In this document: in pieces, positions 17,453 to 25,795 of the stretch | Layout of the letters: every line of letters starts with the position of its first letter | Numbering within the stretch: position 1 is the first letter of the stretch | Source: Spartobacteria bacterium | GTDB taxonomy: Bacteria; Verrucomicrobiota; Verrucomicrobiia; Chthoniobacterales; UBA10450 | NCBI GenBank assembly: GCA_003167555.1 | Contig: PMSN01000023.1 | Location: 62,001-126,000 of the forward strand | Direction: 5' to 3' | Length of the DNA: 64,000 nucleotides | Notes under the pieces: model-generated | The model's database searches: none | The model's input: the letters and a program-made list of their open reading frames with translations, nothing else | Told to the model about the DNA's origin: nothing | Position numbers and translations under genes: made by a program

Positions 17453-17900
17453 TAAGAGCGCGGACGGTGCCGCTGGAGAACTGGGCATGATGTGCGCGTC
17501 GTCGTCGGCCGGTCAGCTTCCGCGAGAAACCCGCAGTTGAGGTACGCGCCCAACGTGCCGCGGGCGGGTCTCCGCGAGGGTAGCTCAACGCTTGAACCTT
17601 GATATGAGGCGAGTGCTATCGAGGAAAAGGAAAAATGGGTAGTGTCCCAGCTTGGAAACGACTTTGCCCTAGACATTGACAAAATGCCCAAGTTCCTCGT
17701 GGACTTTCAACCGCTGCTCCTGCGCTAACCTGAAAGAGCGGAAAATGGAAGTGGCTTCTCGTATCCGTTTCCGCTTTGGTCATCCGATCGTCAGCGCTGT
17801 CGACGGCTATGGCTTTGAAGAAGACATTCGTGTCGGTCCCGCCGACCTGAACGTTGTCTACCAAAGACAGGCACGGCTGCCAGCCGATAGACCTCCAGAA
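17453..17900. other. Gene-poor stretch with a possible 3' gene fragment
   Basis: No complete gene. Around 17610-17728 a plus-strand frame reads like a protein C-terminus (WVVSQLGNDFALDIDKMPKF, ending QPLLLR and TAA at 17726-17728). No start or upstream domain is present, so it could be the tail of a lost gene. The rest shows nothing recognisable. The minus-strand gene at 17901 ends here. Confidence 0.3.
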
Positions 17901-18785
17901 CTAGCGTATGCTGAAGTAGTACATCCAGCGGCCGAATACGAAGACATTGCACGCGATCAGCACCCAGAAGGAATAGATGAAAAACCGGCGTCCGCGAAGA
18001 CGCAGGTTCGCGTCGGGTGCGATCGGCTTAGGCTTCAACCCCAAATCCCTGTAGAGGAAAACCGTTTCATAAAGGCGGACGATGACGACCCAGACGACGA
18101 ACAAGCCCGCAAAGGTTGTGGGTTCGGGCATCCAAGGGTACAGCAGTTCGGCGGACGGCTTGACGGCACTTTGCGTCAGCCACTGCACCCAGGTGTTCCA
18201 TTCTATGCAGAAGAAGTGGATCACCGCGACGAGGATGACCAGCCGCAGCCCAAAGCGGTGGAGAAACCACCACCGGTTCGCCCCGAGGAGAATGACTGCA
18301 TTCTGAAACGAGATGAAGATGAGAAAAATGACAACCAGGGACCCGGCCAGTCCCGCGCCGTACGTGACTGAAGTTAGGGGAATTTCGGATTGGGGAAATG
18401 TCAACGGAAGAAAGAAATATGCGACGAGCGGATGAAAGAGCGCGAAAAATCCGCCGACAATGCCGATCTCCTTCCGATACTGGATCAGATAATCGAAGGC
18501 ATTGAAGTAGCGATAGATCGGACCGATGAGAAAGGTGAAGGCGAGAAGTATCATGCCGACCACGGCGATCACTTTGTCAGGGACATAGAATGGGTCGATG
18601 CCCGGCGGAGCGTTGAAGAAATAGGTGCGTTGGATCAGGTAATACCCCCCGTAAAAAACAGTGAGTACCAAAGCGATCAGGATCGACACCACATAGTCGT
18701 GAAAGCTGAACGGTTTGGGGCGACCGCGTTTCGCTGCGGCGCCAGCGGGACCGACCGCCTGCGGTGTAACATCATGAACTGCCAT
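17901..18785 (-). CDS. Ferric-reductase-like (MsrQ/YedZ-type) membrane protein, intact copy
   Basis: 294 residues from ATG 18785, with AGGAGGA nine bases upstream on the minus strand. Seven or so hydrophobic helices carry the pattern of ferric-reductase-like transmembrane domains: YRKEIGIVGGFFALFHPLVAYF, NRWWFLHRFGLRLVILVAVIHFF and VWVVIVRLYETVFLYRDLGL. Histidines in ALFHP, FLHR and AVIHF could hold haem. MsrQ/YedZ proteins pass electrons across the inner membrane. The N-terminus has a conserved basic segment (GAAAKRGRPKPFSFHDY) shared with the broken copy at 11.5-12.4 kb. The family match is by pattern, not alignment. Confidence 0.68.
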   Translation of the reverse strand: MAVHDVTPQAVGPAGAAAKRGRPKPFSFHDYVVSILIALVLTVFYGGYYLIQRTYFFNAPPGIDPFYVPDKVIAVVGMILLAFTFLIGPIYRYFNAFDYLIQYRKEIGIVGGFFALFHPLVAYFFLPLTFPQSEIPLTSVTYGAGLAGSLVVIFLIFISFQNAVILLGANRWWFLHRFGLRLVILVAVIHFFCIEWNTWVQWLTQSAVKPSAELLYPWMPEPTTFAGLFVVWVVIVRLYETVFLYRDLGLKPKPIAPDANLRLRGRRFFIYSFWVLIACNVFVFGRWMYYFSIR

Positions 18786-18939
18786 GGTGTTTCCTCCTAT
18801 TGTGGATGGTTGCCCAAAACAGTTCGGATGGAATATGGGTTACGAATTAATGTCAAGCCTGCGTATTTAGATAATTTTTTGCTTGTATGGCGGGCTGCAC
18901 TCATGCCAAATCGCCGGGTTAAGTGAGAGGGCAACAACT

Positions 18940-20337
18940 ATGAAACTCGCGTTTACCCGTTGGAATCTTACCCGCAGCGTGCTCGTGCTCAGCTTGTGGG
19001 CGGCAGTCGGCATCCCTTTTACGCGCGCGGCTGAAACTGAATCCGAGCGGCTGGCCAAACTCGAAGCGGCAGTTAAAGCGCTCCAAGAACAGAATACGGC
19101 CCTAAAGCGCGAAGTCTCCGATCTGAAAGGCGCCTCGCCGAAAAAGGAGGTGTCGCGCAAATCCACCTCCGATGGGAAAACCTACGTCGAAACGACGGAA
19201 ACGGAGAAGAAGCCGGTTTATGTCACTCCGGGTGCAAGCGAGATAAAACTCGTGCTCGGCGGGTTCATCCAGGGCCAGTTCGAAGCGGGCGATGTCAATG
19301 CCTACGATGGCCGGTTTCCCGGGACAATCACGGCAAAGACGAAAGACCGGTTCCGGATGCGCCGGGCGCGCATCACCGTGAGCGGCGATTTCGCGGAGCA
19401 GTTCGATTTCAAACTGGAAGGAGAATTCAACCAGGCCGACGGCATCACCGGCCGCACGGCGTTTTCGACGACCGATGCATTCGTAAATTGGCATCGCTTT
19501 CCCGAAGCGCAAATCAAGCTCGGTCAGTACAAAGCGCCCTTTGGGTTGGAACAGGTAACTTCCGATACGAAACTCTTCACCATCGAACGCAGTCAAGTCA
19601 CGGAAGCGCTCACCCCCGAACGGCAAATCGGACTTCAACTTTGGGGCAAGCCGTTCGCCAACGTATGGCCGGAGCAAAAGGACGTTCTGACCTACTGGGC
19701 CGGAGTCTTCAACGGGAACGGCCGCAACACCACCGTAAATGACAACAATGAATATATGTATGTTGCGCGCCTTGAGGCGCAGTTGTTCGCGGGCAAGCTC
19801 GCCGGGCAGGACGCCAGCCTCAAACTAGGCGGCAATTATCTTAGCAGCCGGGACGAGAAAGGAACCAATATCTCGCAAACCGGGAACCTGATTGTCGGCG
19901 GCGACGGATCTCTTTCACCCTTCGTCTTGCCATCGGCTGACCAGCGCGAGGCCTATGGCGTGGATGCTTCGTTCCACTTCGGGCCGTTCGATCTTATCGG
20001 CGAGTACCTCGACGAGCGAATCCGGCCACGAATCGTCGGGGGTGTGGCGCCAGCGTTTGCCGGCTTTGACGCCAGCGGCTATTACATCACCGCCGGTTAC
20101 TTTGTCGTTCCGAAGAAACTCCAGCTTGTCGCGAAGTGGGAGAGCTTTGATCCCGGACAAGTCGCCAACGATAATCTTCATTCCATCACCGGTGGCGTGA
20201 ATTATTACATCCACGGAGATGATCTGAAGCTGATGCTAGGTTACATCCACACCTGGTCGGACTTCCGCAATAATCGTCCGGTGTTCGGTGACGATCAGTT
20301 CGACGAAGTTCTTCTTCGCCTGCAAGTGTTGTTCTAA
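18940..20337 (+). CDS. Phosphate-selective porin O/P-like outer-membrane porin
   Basis: 465 residues from ATG 18940, chosen for a signal peptide (SVLVLSLWAAVGIPFTRAA) and the GAGAGGG ribosome site just upstream. A short coiled-coil follows (LAKLEAAVKALQEQNTALKREV), then an OprP/OprO-type barrel: LGGFIQGQFEAG, RFRMRRARITVSGDF, FKLEGEFNQADG, IKLGQYKAPFGLEQ, YVARLEAQLF, ending in LLRLQVLF with the terminal Phe expected of outer-membrane barrels. OprP-type porins take up phosphate or pyrophosphate, but the substrate here is not fixed by sequence. It is divergent from the ferric-reductase-like gene. Confidence 0.85.
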   Translation: MKLAFTRWNLTRSVLVLSLWAAVGIPFTRAAETESERLAKLEAAVKALQEQNTALKREVSDLKGASPKKEVSRKSTSDGKTYVETTETEKKPVYVTPGASEIKLVLGGFIQGQFEAGDVNAYDGRFPGTITAKTKDRFRMRRARITVSGDFAEQFDFKLEGEFNQADGITGRTAFSTTDAFVNWHRFPEAQIKLGQYKAPFGLEQVTSDTKLFTIERSQVTEALTPERQIGLQLWGKPFANVWPEQKDVLTYWAGVFNGNGRNTTVNDNNEYMYVARLEAQLFAGKLAGQDASLKLGGNYLSSRDEKGTNISQTGNLIVGGDGSLSPFVLPSADQREAYGVDASFHFGPFDLIGEYLDERIRPRIVGGVAPAFAGFDASGYYITAGYFVVPKKLQLVAKWESFDPGQVANDNLHSITGGVNYYIHGDDLKLMLGYIHTWSDFRNNRPVFGDDQFDEVLLRLQVLF

Positions 20338-20521
20338 CCGTAGTCACTGACCCTTGGCATGCTCGTCGCGAACGCGATCGGCCGGAATCATTCTCGCGGG
20401 GGAAAGTCAGCGCTCTAACGATCCCGAGCACTCATCACGTTCCGGCGCTATCTTGCTTTTGGTCTGCGCTTCTCCTCTTTTACGCCGTCTCCTTCAGCAT
20501 CGTCCGTTAACTCGTTAGGCC

Positions 20522-21001
20522 ATGCCCGAGAAACATCCTGAGGCGCCGCGCCAATCGTTCCTCGGCGATATCGGAGTCGTCTGGGCGCGCCGCAAAGAGC
20601 TGTGGAAGCTCCGTCCCGCCGACAAACTCGGTTTCGGCTCGGCCGTGGTCATCACCTGCGCCGCTTCCTACATTCAAATCCAAATCGCTGTTCTGCTCGG
20701 CGATTTTTTTGATCGCGTCTTGAAGCTGGGAAACCAGCCCGCGGCCCTGACGAATTTTGTCACGAAAGCGCTCGCCCTTTTGGCGATCTATTACGTTTTT
20801 AAGGAATCGCTCCAATTGCTCTGGCGCTGGCTCGTGACTCGCACCGCCGCGCGGATCGAAAGCGAGATGACGGTGCGCTTGGTCGGTCATCTCCTGAAGA
20901 TCGATCTCGGCGCGCTCGCAACCGAGCGGATCGGATCGTTGTACGGCCGGATCTTAGGCAACGTCGCGGGCTTCCGCCTTAGAACCGATTTAGCCTCGTG
21001 A
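20522..21001 (+). pseudogene. Truncated ABC transporter transmembrane domain
   Basis: 159 codons from ATG 20522. The N-terminal transmembrane domain of a type I ABC exporter is visible (helix VVITCAASYIQIQIAVLLG, LALLAIYYVFKESLQLLWRWL, and the coupling-helix start IESEMTVRLVGHLLKID). It stops at residue 159, with no nucleotide-binding domain downstream in any frame up to 21290. It is a truncated gene, not a half-size protein of known type. Confidence 0.75.
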
Positions 21002-21290
21002 ACACGCTTCGACTCGAATAATTGTTAAGGTCATCCCGTGCTCCGTGTACTCGCGAGGCTCGTAAAGAACGGAGTAGACATATAATGGTGTGCGTGCAAC
21101 TCAGCCGCCTCTGTCGCGTGATCGCCGCCGGCTGGGGCGTCCGGCGGACGGTTGGCGGGTATACCTATCGACCGTTCCAAGCTCCAGCTCAGGAGGTTTT
21201 TTGCGTACAGCATAGAGCGCATGAGGTCAGTTCCGGCCCAACTCACGAAGAAATTTGGAGGTAGAAAGAAGTTCTCGGAACAGCTCCGCG
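21002..21290. other. Gene-free stretch
   Basis: No supported gene. A short plus-strand ORF near 21085-21260 (VQLSRLCRVIAAGWGVRRTVGG) and its minus-strand counterpart read like the small overlapping ORFs often called in degraded Verrucomicrobial sequence, without a family. Confidence 0.3.
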
Positions 21291-21677
21291 TTAGCGCGTG
21301 GAGAACTTGCTTCCACATGGAGGCCCCCGCGTGGCAGCTCGAAGATCGTTATTTGCCGGATTACTTTGCTCAAAACAAACACGGCATTCTTCGCCTTTCT
21401 GGTACCACCAGTTCTTTTCGGATATACCTTCAACCCATTCGTTACCTGCTCTAAAACGGTAGCGTACTCGATAACCGGTTCGCTCCAGCCTGTGGGTGCG
21501 TCCGACCCATGAACCGCCTTCGGAGAATTGGACGAACTCAGCGGCGATGATCTGCGCGGGCGCGGTTGCAGTTCGTTTCGCTAGTTCCTGATCCGGCCAT
21601 AATCCAATGAATGCGCCAACGAAGATTAGCACCACAACCAATGCAACTGAGCCAATCTTTACTAGAAGCGGTTTCAT
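21291..21677 (-). CDS. DUF3592-like small membrane-anchored protein
   Basis: 128 residues from ATG 21677. One N-terminal helix (VKIGSVALVVVLIFVGAFIGL) anchors a soluble beta-rich part with SWVGRTHRLERTGYRVRYRF, WVEGISEKNWWYQKGEECRVCF and NPANNDLR, a layout typical of DUF3592 proteins. The role of that family is unknown. The last 12 residues run into degraded sequence and may not be original. Distinct from its gene-poor neighbourhood and open over its full length. Confidence 0.55.
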   Translation of the reverse strand: MKPLLVKIGSVALVVVLIFVGAFIGLWPDQELAKRTATAPAQIIAAEFVQFSEGGSWVGRTHRLERTGYRVRYRFRAGNEWVEGISEKNWWYQKGEECRVCFEQSNPANNDLRAATRGPPCGSKFSTR

Positions 21678-22065
21678 TATTCCGCATTTTGCGACGACAA
21701 AGTCTCAAAAGTCAATGCATGAGCGGGTTCGTGAGACGTTGATTTTGAGACTCGTTTTGGGCCCAAATCGGTGTTCTTTGGAAGGTCAAACCGGTGACAA
21801 GGGCCGAGTCTTCACAACGAGCGTATATGGCGCGCAAGGTCACTAAAGGGGGAAAAACCGTGCATGGCCTACCGTACCGGCCAAGGAGTTTACGGTCTTG
21901 CAACCGGTTCTATTGGCTTGCCAGCTTGCAGTGTTTCGCGGCAAGATGCTCCTGTGCGACGAGAAATAGATTGCAGATTGCGGTCCAATTCTCGCTAGGC
22001 GTTTGCTCCGCAGGTATATTGCACGCAATCCTCAGAATCCTTTTGTCCCGATGTTTCCAGCAACA
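21678..22065. other. Gene-free stretch upstream of the Nramp gene
   Basis: No supported gene on either strand. Weak ORFs only. The Nramp start may be as early as ATG 22051. No riboswitch of the manganese type could be recognised by eye. Confidence 0.3.
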
Positions 22066-23349
22066 ATGAAGGAACAATCGTCGATCACGGCGCCGAAAAG
22101 AGCGAATTTCATGCAGCGGTTCTTTCGAGCCCTCGGCCCGGGCGTGATCACGGGAGCTGCCGATGATGATCCTTCCGGCATAGCGACGTACTCGGTCGCT
22201 GGAGCGCAACTTGGCACCTCCCTTCTTTGGACGGCGTTACTGACATGGCCGCTGATGAGCATGGTCCAGATGATGTGCGCGCGCGTTGGGATGGTGACGG
22301 GACGCGGATTGGCCGGAGCGTTACGCCGCAGGTTTGACCGAAGGCTCGTGTTGATCGGCGCCCTTGCTCTTCTGGGAGCCAATACAATCAACATCGGCGC
22401 CGATCTCGCGGGGATGGCCGACGCGGCTGAGATGTTGACCGGAATTAACTCGCACTGGCTCGTGGTCGGTTTCGGCATTGCCATCGCTTCCGCAACCGTT
22501 TGGCTTCGCTATTACCAAATTGCGAACACCCTCAAATGGCTGTGCCTCGTTTTGTTCGCGTACGTCATCACGGCTTTCATCGTTCACCCGAACTGGTCAG
22601 CGGCGATTCACGACACGTTTTCGCCTTCATGGCCAAAAGGGCACATCGCGTGGCAGACGTTGGTCGCGATCCTCGGCACGACGATTAGCCCTTATTTGTT
22701 TTTCTGGCAGGCTTCCCAAGAGGTTGAGGAGGAAAAAGCGCAAGGCCGACGGATGTGCAGGGAACGGCAGGGCGCAACCAAGCGTGAGATCATTAACCGG
22801 AAGTTGGACGTTGGTTTGGGCGCCTTTTTCGCGGTGCTGATCATGTATTTCATCATGCTAACTACGGCGTCGACTCTGCACCGCCACGGCGTCACAAACA
22901 TTGAAACCTCGCGGCAAGCTGCCGAGGTTTTGGGGCCTCTTGCAGGTCGATTCGCTTCTATGATCTACACTCTCGGCATTCTTGGCGTAGGCTTCCTCGC
23001 AATCCCGACTCTCTCGGGATCGGCGGGTTACGCGCTAGCTGAAACCTTGAGCTGGAAAGAGGGTCTCGACGAGAAACTGAAATCGGCGCGCGCGTTTTAT
23101 GGCGTCATCATCGCGTCCACGCTTGCCGGGATTACCCTCGATTTCGCGAACATCAATCCAGTGAAAGCGCTTTTCTGGACCGCCGTGATTAACGGCCTTC
23201 TCGCGCCGTTTCTACTCGTAGGAATTCTTATCGTGGCTTCAGACAAAACGATCATGATGGGGCAGCCAAGTTCTATATTGAGCCGCATTTTAGTCGGCCT
23301 CACCGCACTGATCATGTTCGGAGCAGCGTTCGGGATGTTCGTGCTTTAA
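22066..23349 (+). CDS. Divergent Nramp-family divalent metal transporter
   Basis: 427 residues from ATG 22066 (22051 also possible). Eleven or so helices. Helix 1 carries GPGVITGAADDDPSGIA, where classical Nramps have DPGN. Helix 6 carries LGTTISPYLFFWQASQEVEEE, where classical Nramps have MPHN. So the Asp is kept (residue 35 in DPSG), while the usual Asn and Met metal ligands are missing. This resembles the Nramp-related branches that move hard ions such as Mg2+ or other substrates in place of Mn2+/Fe2+; the ion is not determined. A 61-residue membrane protein follows 7 bp later. Confidence 0.85.
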   Translation: MKEQSSITAPKRANFMQRFFRALGPGVITGAADDDPSGIATYSVAGAQLGTSLLWTALLTWPLMSMVQMMCARVGMVTGRGLAGALRRRFDRRLVLIGALALLGANTINIGADLAGMADAAEMLTGINSHWLVVGFGIAIASATVWLRYYQIANTLKWLCLVLFAYVITAFIVHPNWSAAIHDTFSPSWPKGHIAWQTLVAILGTTISPYLFFWQASQEVEEEKAQGRRMCRERQGATKREIINRKLDVGLGAFFAVLIMYFIMLTTASTLHRHGVTNIETSRQAAEVLGPLAGRFASMIYTLGILGVGFLAIPTLSGSAGYALAETLSWKEGLDEKLKSARAFYGVIIASTLAGITLDFANINPVKALFWTAVINGLLAPFLLVGILIVASDKTIMMGQPSSILSRILVGLTALIMFGAAFGMFVL

Positions 23350-23356
23350 TCAATCG

Positions 23357-23542
23357 ATGCGCCATAGCGGCAAAGGAACGGATGCGGCGCCCCTCGCAAA
23401 TTTTCTCCTTGTAGGAGCGCTGCTCATCGCAGGCAACGTGTTTTGGGGCTTGGCTGCGTCATGGCACTCCATTGCCATGGGTATTCCAGCAGTAGTCAGC
23501 CTCATAATGGTTGTCCTGCTCGTGGTTGTACGGATAAAGTAG
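23357..23542 (+). CDS. 61-residue two-helix membrane protein
   Basis: Starts 7 bp after the Nramp stop at ATG 23357. Short basic N-terminus (MRHSGKGTD), then two hydrophobic segments (LANFLLVGALLIAGNVFWGLA and IPAVVSLIMVVLLVVV), ending in RIK. No known family. Close spacing suggests co-translation with the transporter. Confidence 0.55.
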   Translation: MRHSGKGTDAAPLANFLLVGALLIAGNVFWGLAASWHSIAMGIPAVVSLIMVVLLVVVRIK

Positions 23543-23911
23543 GAGAGGACTCGACGAGCATTGCTAAAGAACATATCGCAGCTCTCGGAAATGTTGGAGC
23601 AAAAGCGACAAGATTATATGAAGCGATCCACTGCTCATCAAAAGAGAGCCGTTCCCCAAAATCGGCAAACGAAGTCCGATGGCGACGAATGTTAGCAAAG
23701 TTAACTGGCACCGCTCAGTTGCACCGCTGCGACTTCTATTTCGCATCCACCATCACTCACGATTTGTGCTTCCTTGATCGGGCGGCTAGTTCGCCCTGTC
23801 CCTCACGCGGGCATTTCGCTAGCCCTCGCTCGATTCAATCAACGCGCAAAATTCCGCCACGGCTTTGCCACGCCCGGAAGCTTTTCGCCAGCGCCTGAGA
23901 TTCGATTCGAG
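23543..23911. other. Gene-free stretch
   Basis: No supported gene, repeat or RNA. Sequence between the small membrane gene and the transposase relic contains only short ORFs without a family. Confidence 0.3.
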
Positions 23912-24285
23912 ATTGATTTTGCGATGCTGCAAAAGATTTACGGCGCTGCGCCAGAGAGGGTCCGCAAGTGCGCTACAGCCCCGCAATCTGCATGGACGCT
24001 CGCAAAGCGGTCATCCCCAGCGGCACACCTGATTACAAACACATTTCCACGAGTTATGTCGAGCGCCAGAATCTCACGATGCGCATGTCCATGCGGCGCT
24101 CCACTCGGCTGACAAACGGCTTTTCAAAAAAGGTCGAGAACCTGGAAGCGCCGGTCGCGCTGCATTACATGCACTCCAATTTTTGCCGGATTCATCAATC
24201 TCTCCGCGTCACGCCCGCAATGGAAGCGGGCGTTTCCGATCACGTTTGGAGTATCGACGAAGTGATTGCGCTATTGAACTCGTAA
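23912..24285 (+). pseudogene. IS1-like transposase, 3' half with frameshift
   Basis: The first frame reads IDFAMLQKIYGAAPE near 23912-23956. A frameshift at about 23958-23968 leads into [65 protein letters not shown] and ALLNS, stop at 24283-24285. This is the C-terminal half of the IS1-type DDE transposases common in soil bacteria. The N-terminal helix-turn-helix and first catalytic Asp are missing. The last 95 bp also belong to the 394-bp repeat. Confidence 0.85.
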
Positions 24286-24584
24286 TGTGGGGGCGATGCG
24301 GTCAGCCTGTTGCGCATGAACAAACCTGAAACAAAAGTGAGGATGCCTAGAGGAAGGATGCTTCCACCAGCGCGCCTTAACAAGTCCACGACCCCTGCCA
24401 GGTCGGGAAAGTCCGGAACAACACCGGCACACAAGGGTGCGAAACGTGCGGCAGGCACGGTACCCGCGTTTCGGGGTAAAGCTGAGGCCGATAAGTCGAG
24501 TGCGCCGCGGCGGCCGGTCAAACATCTTTACATGGGAGTTCCCAATTCTGCCAAGCTTTAGCCGACGCAAACTGTACCACCACC
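24191..24584 (+). repeat. 394-bp dispersed repeat, copy B
   Basis: Partner of 5147-5540. Here the repeat continues leftward into the longer transposase relic, so copy B keeps more of the source element, and copy A is the shorter piece. Both end at the same base after GTACCACCACC, which may mark the element's right end. Confidence 0.85.
24316..24561 (+). CDS. Small basic proline-rich ORF within the repeat, copy B
   Basis: 81 codons from ATG 24316 (TTG 24310 possible). Identical to copy A apart from three residues (LNK for IKK, and His for Arg at PAHKGAK). No domain found. It sits between the transposase stop and the repeat end, a place where IS passengers can lie, but coding is unproven. Confidence 0.25.
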   Translation: MNKPETKVRMPRGRMLPPARLNKSTTPARSGKSGTTPAHKGAKRAAGTVPAFRGKAEADKSSAPRRPVKHLYMGVPNSAKL

Positions 24585-24588
24585 GGCT

Positions 24589-24786
24589 TTGGCGAGGACG
24601 GTCGTGGTGACCTCCGCTCCCGGCGCTGTTGGCGATGTTCTCGCGCTGAAAGCTCAGATGCGGAATGCTGACAATGCCAGGGCGCCTATCCGGTTCGATC
24701 GCATCACCTTTGCCTGCGATCTTACCGGACGCTATAACCCTTATCCGATGGTCGAGCCGATCGTGAAGGAGACAAAGTTCTGTTAG
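24589..24786 (+). other. Open frame, probable 3' gene fragment
   Basis: A 65-codon frame (TSAPGAVGDVLALKAQMRN, then RFDRITFACDLTGRYNPYP) ends at TAG 24784-24786. It starts immediately after the repeat end, so it may be the remaining tail of a gene cut by the mobile element. No family recognised. Confidence 0.3.
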
Positions 24787-24797
24787 GGGACCCTGGT

Positions 24798-24818
24798 GGA
24801 CGAGCAGAAAGCTCGTCC
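24798..24818 (+). terminator. Hairpin repeat upstream of the SRPBCC gene
   Basis: Perfect 8-bp stem GGACGAGC-AGAAA-GCTCGTCC, 14 bp before the next ATG. There is no T-run. It resembles the short dispersed hairpins elsewhere in this window and may block read-through from the fragment upstream. Confidence 0.4.
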
Positions 24819-24832
24819 GCCCGCTGGCACTG

Positions 24833-25786
24833 ATGACTGATATTTCCCCGACCGTCAAGCCGGCGCGGCCTATTCTGACTCTCGTCATAGGGATGCTTGT
24901 CGCCAACCTTGCCGGCGACGTTCTGCTCTTCGGAGTCACCGCGCTCGTTTCGCGCTTTAAGGGTGACACGCAGGGCGTGTTGGCGCTGCCCAGCTTTCTT
25001 CTACTGCCATTCATAGTGGGAGTGGTCGCGGCGTGGTTTTATCGACGCCTGAACCGCAGCATCGGAATAACTTTTCTTGATGCGCTTTGGGTATCCTTAG
25101 TGGGAGTTGTCGCGGCCTGGATCGTCCTTCGGGAAGGTGTTGTTTGTTTGATCATCGTTTTCCCGGCGCTTTATCTTCTGGTGGCAGCCGGGTTACTTCT
25201 TGGCCGTCTCTGGTTCCGGCCGAACTACACGAAATTGCAACTAAGCATCTTTCCCTTGCTGTTGCTGGCCACGGTGACTGATGCGTTCTATGGCTCGGGT
25301 GAACGTGTAATGGTTACCGATGAGATACTCATCCACGCCACTCCCGATAAAGTCTGGCCACATGTCCTGGCCTTTCCGGACATACCCGATCGTCCCGACT
25401 ACTGGATCTTCCGCTTGGGTCTCCCTTATCCCACTCAGACAACCAACAGCGGCAACTTCGTCGGCGCCGACCGGCAATGCATGTTCAGTAACGGCATCGT
25501 CATCCAGGAAAAGGTAGCGGAGTTCGTTCCGCGCGAGAAACTCACCTTCGACATTGTCGAGCAGCCGACTCACCCCGAGGCCTACGGACACATCACCTTG
25601 CACCGGGGACAATTCGTCCTGCGCGATAACCACGACGGGACGACTACCTTGTTCGGATCGAGCTGGTATACGCTGCACGTCCGTCCGCTCTGGTATTTCG
25701 ACATCTGGACGCGCGACATGACAAGCGCCGTCCACCAACGAGTCATGAACCACGTGCGACACCTAGCCGAAGCAGAAAAGCTTTGA
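24833..25786 (+). CDS. Membrane protein with C-terminal SRPBCC domain
   Basis: 317 residues. Residues 12-155 form four or five helices (LTLVIGMLVANLAGDVLLFGV, LLPFIVGVVAAWFYRRL, ALWVSLVGVVAAWIVL, FPLLLLATVTDAFYG). Residues 165-310 form a START/SRPBCC lipid- or ligand-binding fold: DEILIHATPDKVWPHVLAF, PREKLTFDIVEQP and FVLRDNHDGTTTLFGSSWYTL, ending with MNHVRHLAEAE. The ligand is unknown. It converges with the efflux pump gene, 9 bp away. Confidence 0.7.
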   Translation: MTDISPTVKPARPILTLVIGMLVANLAGDVLLFGVTALVSRFKGDTQGVLALPSFLLLPFIVGVVAAWFYRRLNRSIGITFLDALWVSLVGVVAAWIVLREGVVCLIIVFPALYLLVAAGLLLGRLWFRPNYTKLQLSIFPLLLLATVTDAFYGSGERVMVTDEILIHATPDKVWPHVLAFPDIPDRPDYWIFRLGLPYPTQTTNSGNFVGADRQCMFSNGIVIQEKVAEFVPREKLTFDIVEQPTHPEAYGHITLHRGQFVLRDNHDGTTTLFGSSWYTLHVRPLWYFDIWTRDMTSAVHQRVMNHVRHLAEAEKL

Positions 25787-25795
25787 CGCATTGCC

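Noticed and set aside
17676-18371. Plus-strand ORF opposite the ferric-reductase-like gene
   Set aside because: Charged and repetitive antisense of a membrane protein gene with a strong ribosome site on the other strand.
24271-25014. Minus-strand ORF across the repeat and the SRPBCC gene start
   Set aside because: It overlaps several unrelated sequences, including a repeat; no protein could be conserved across these.
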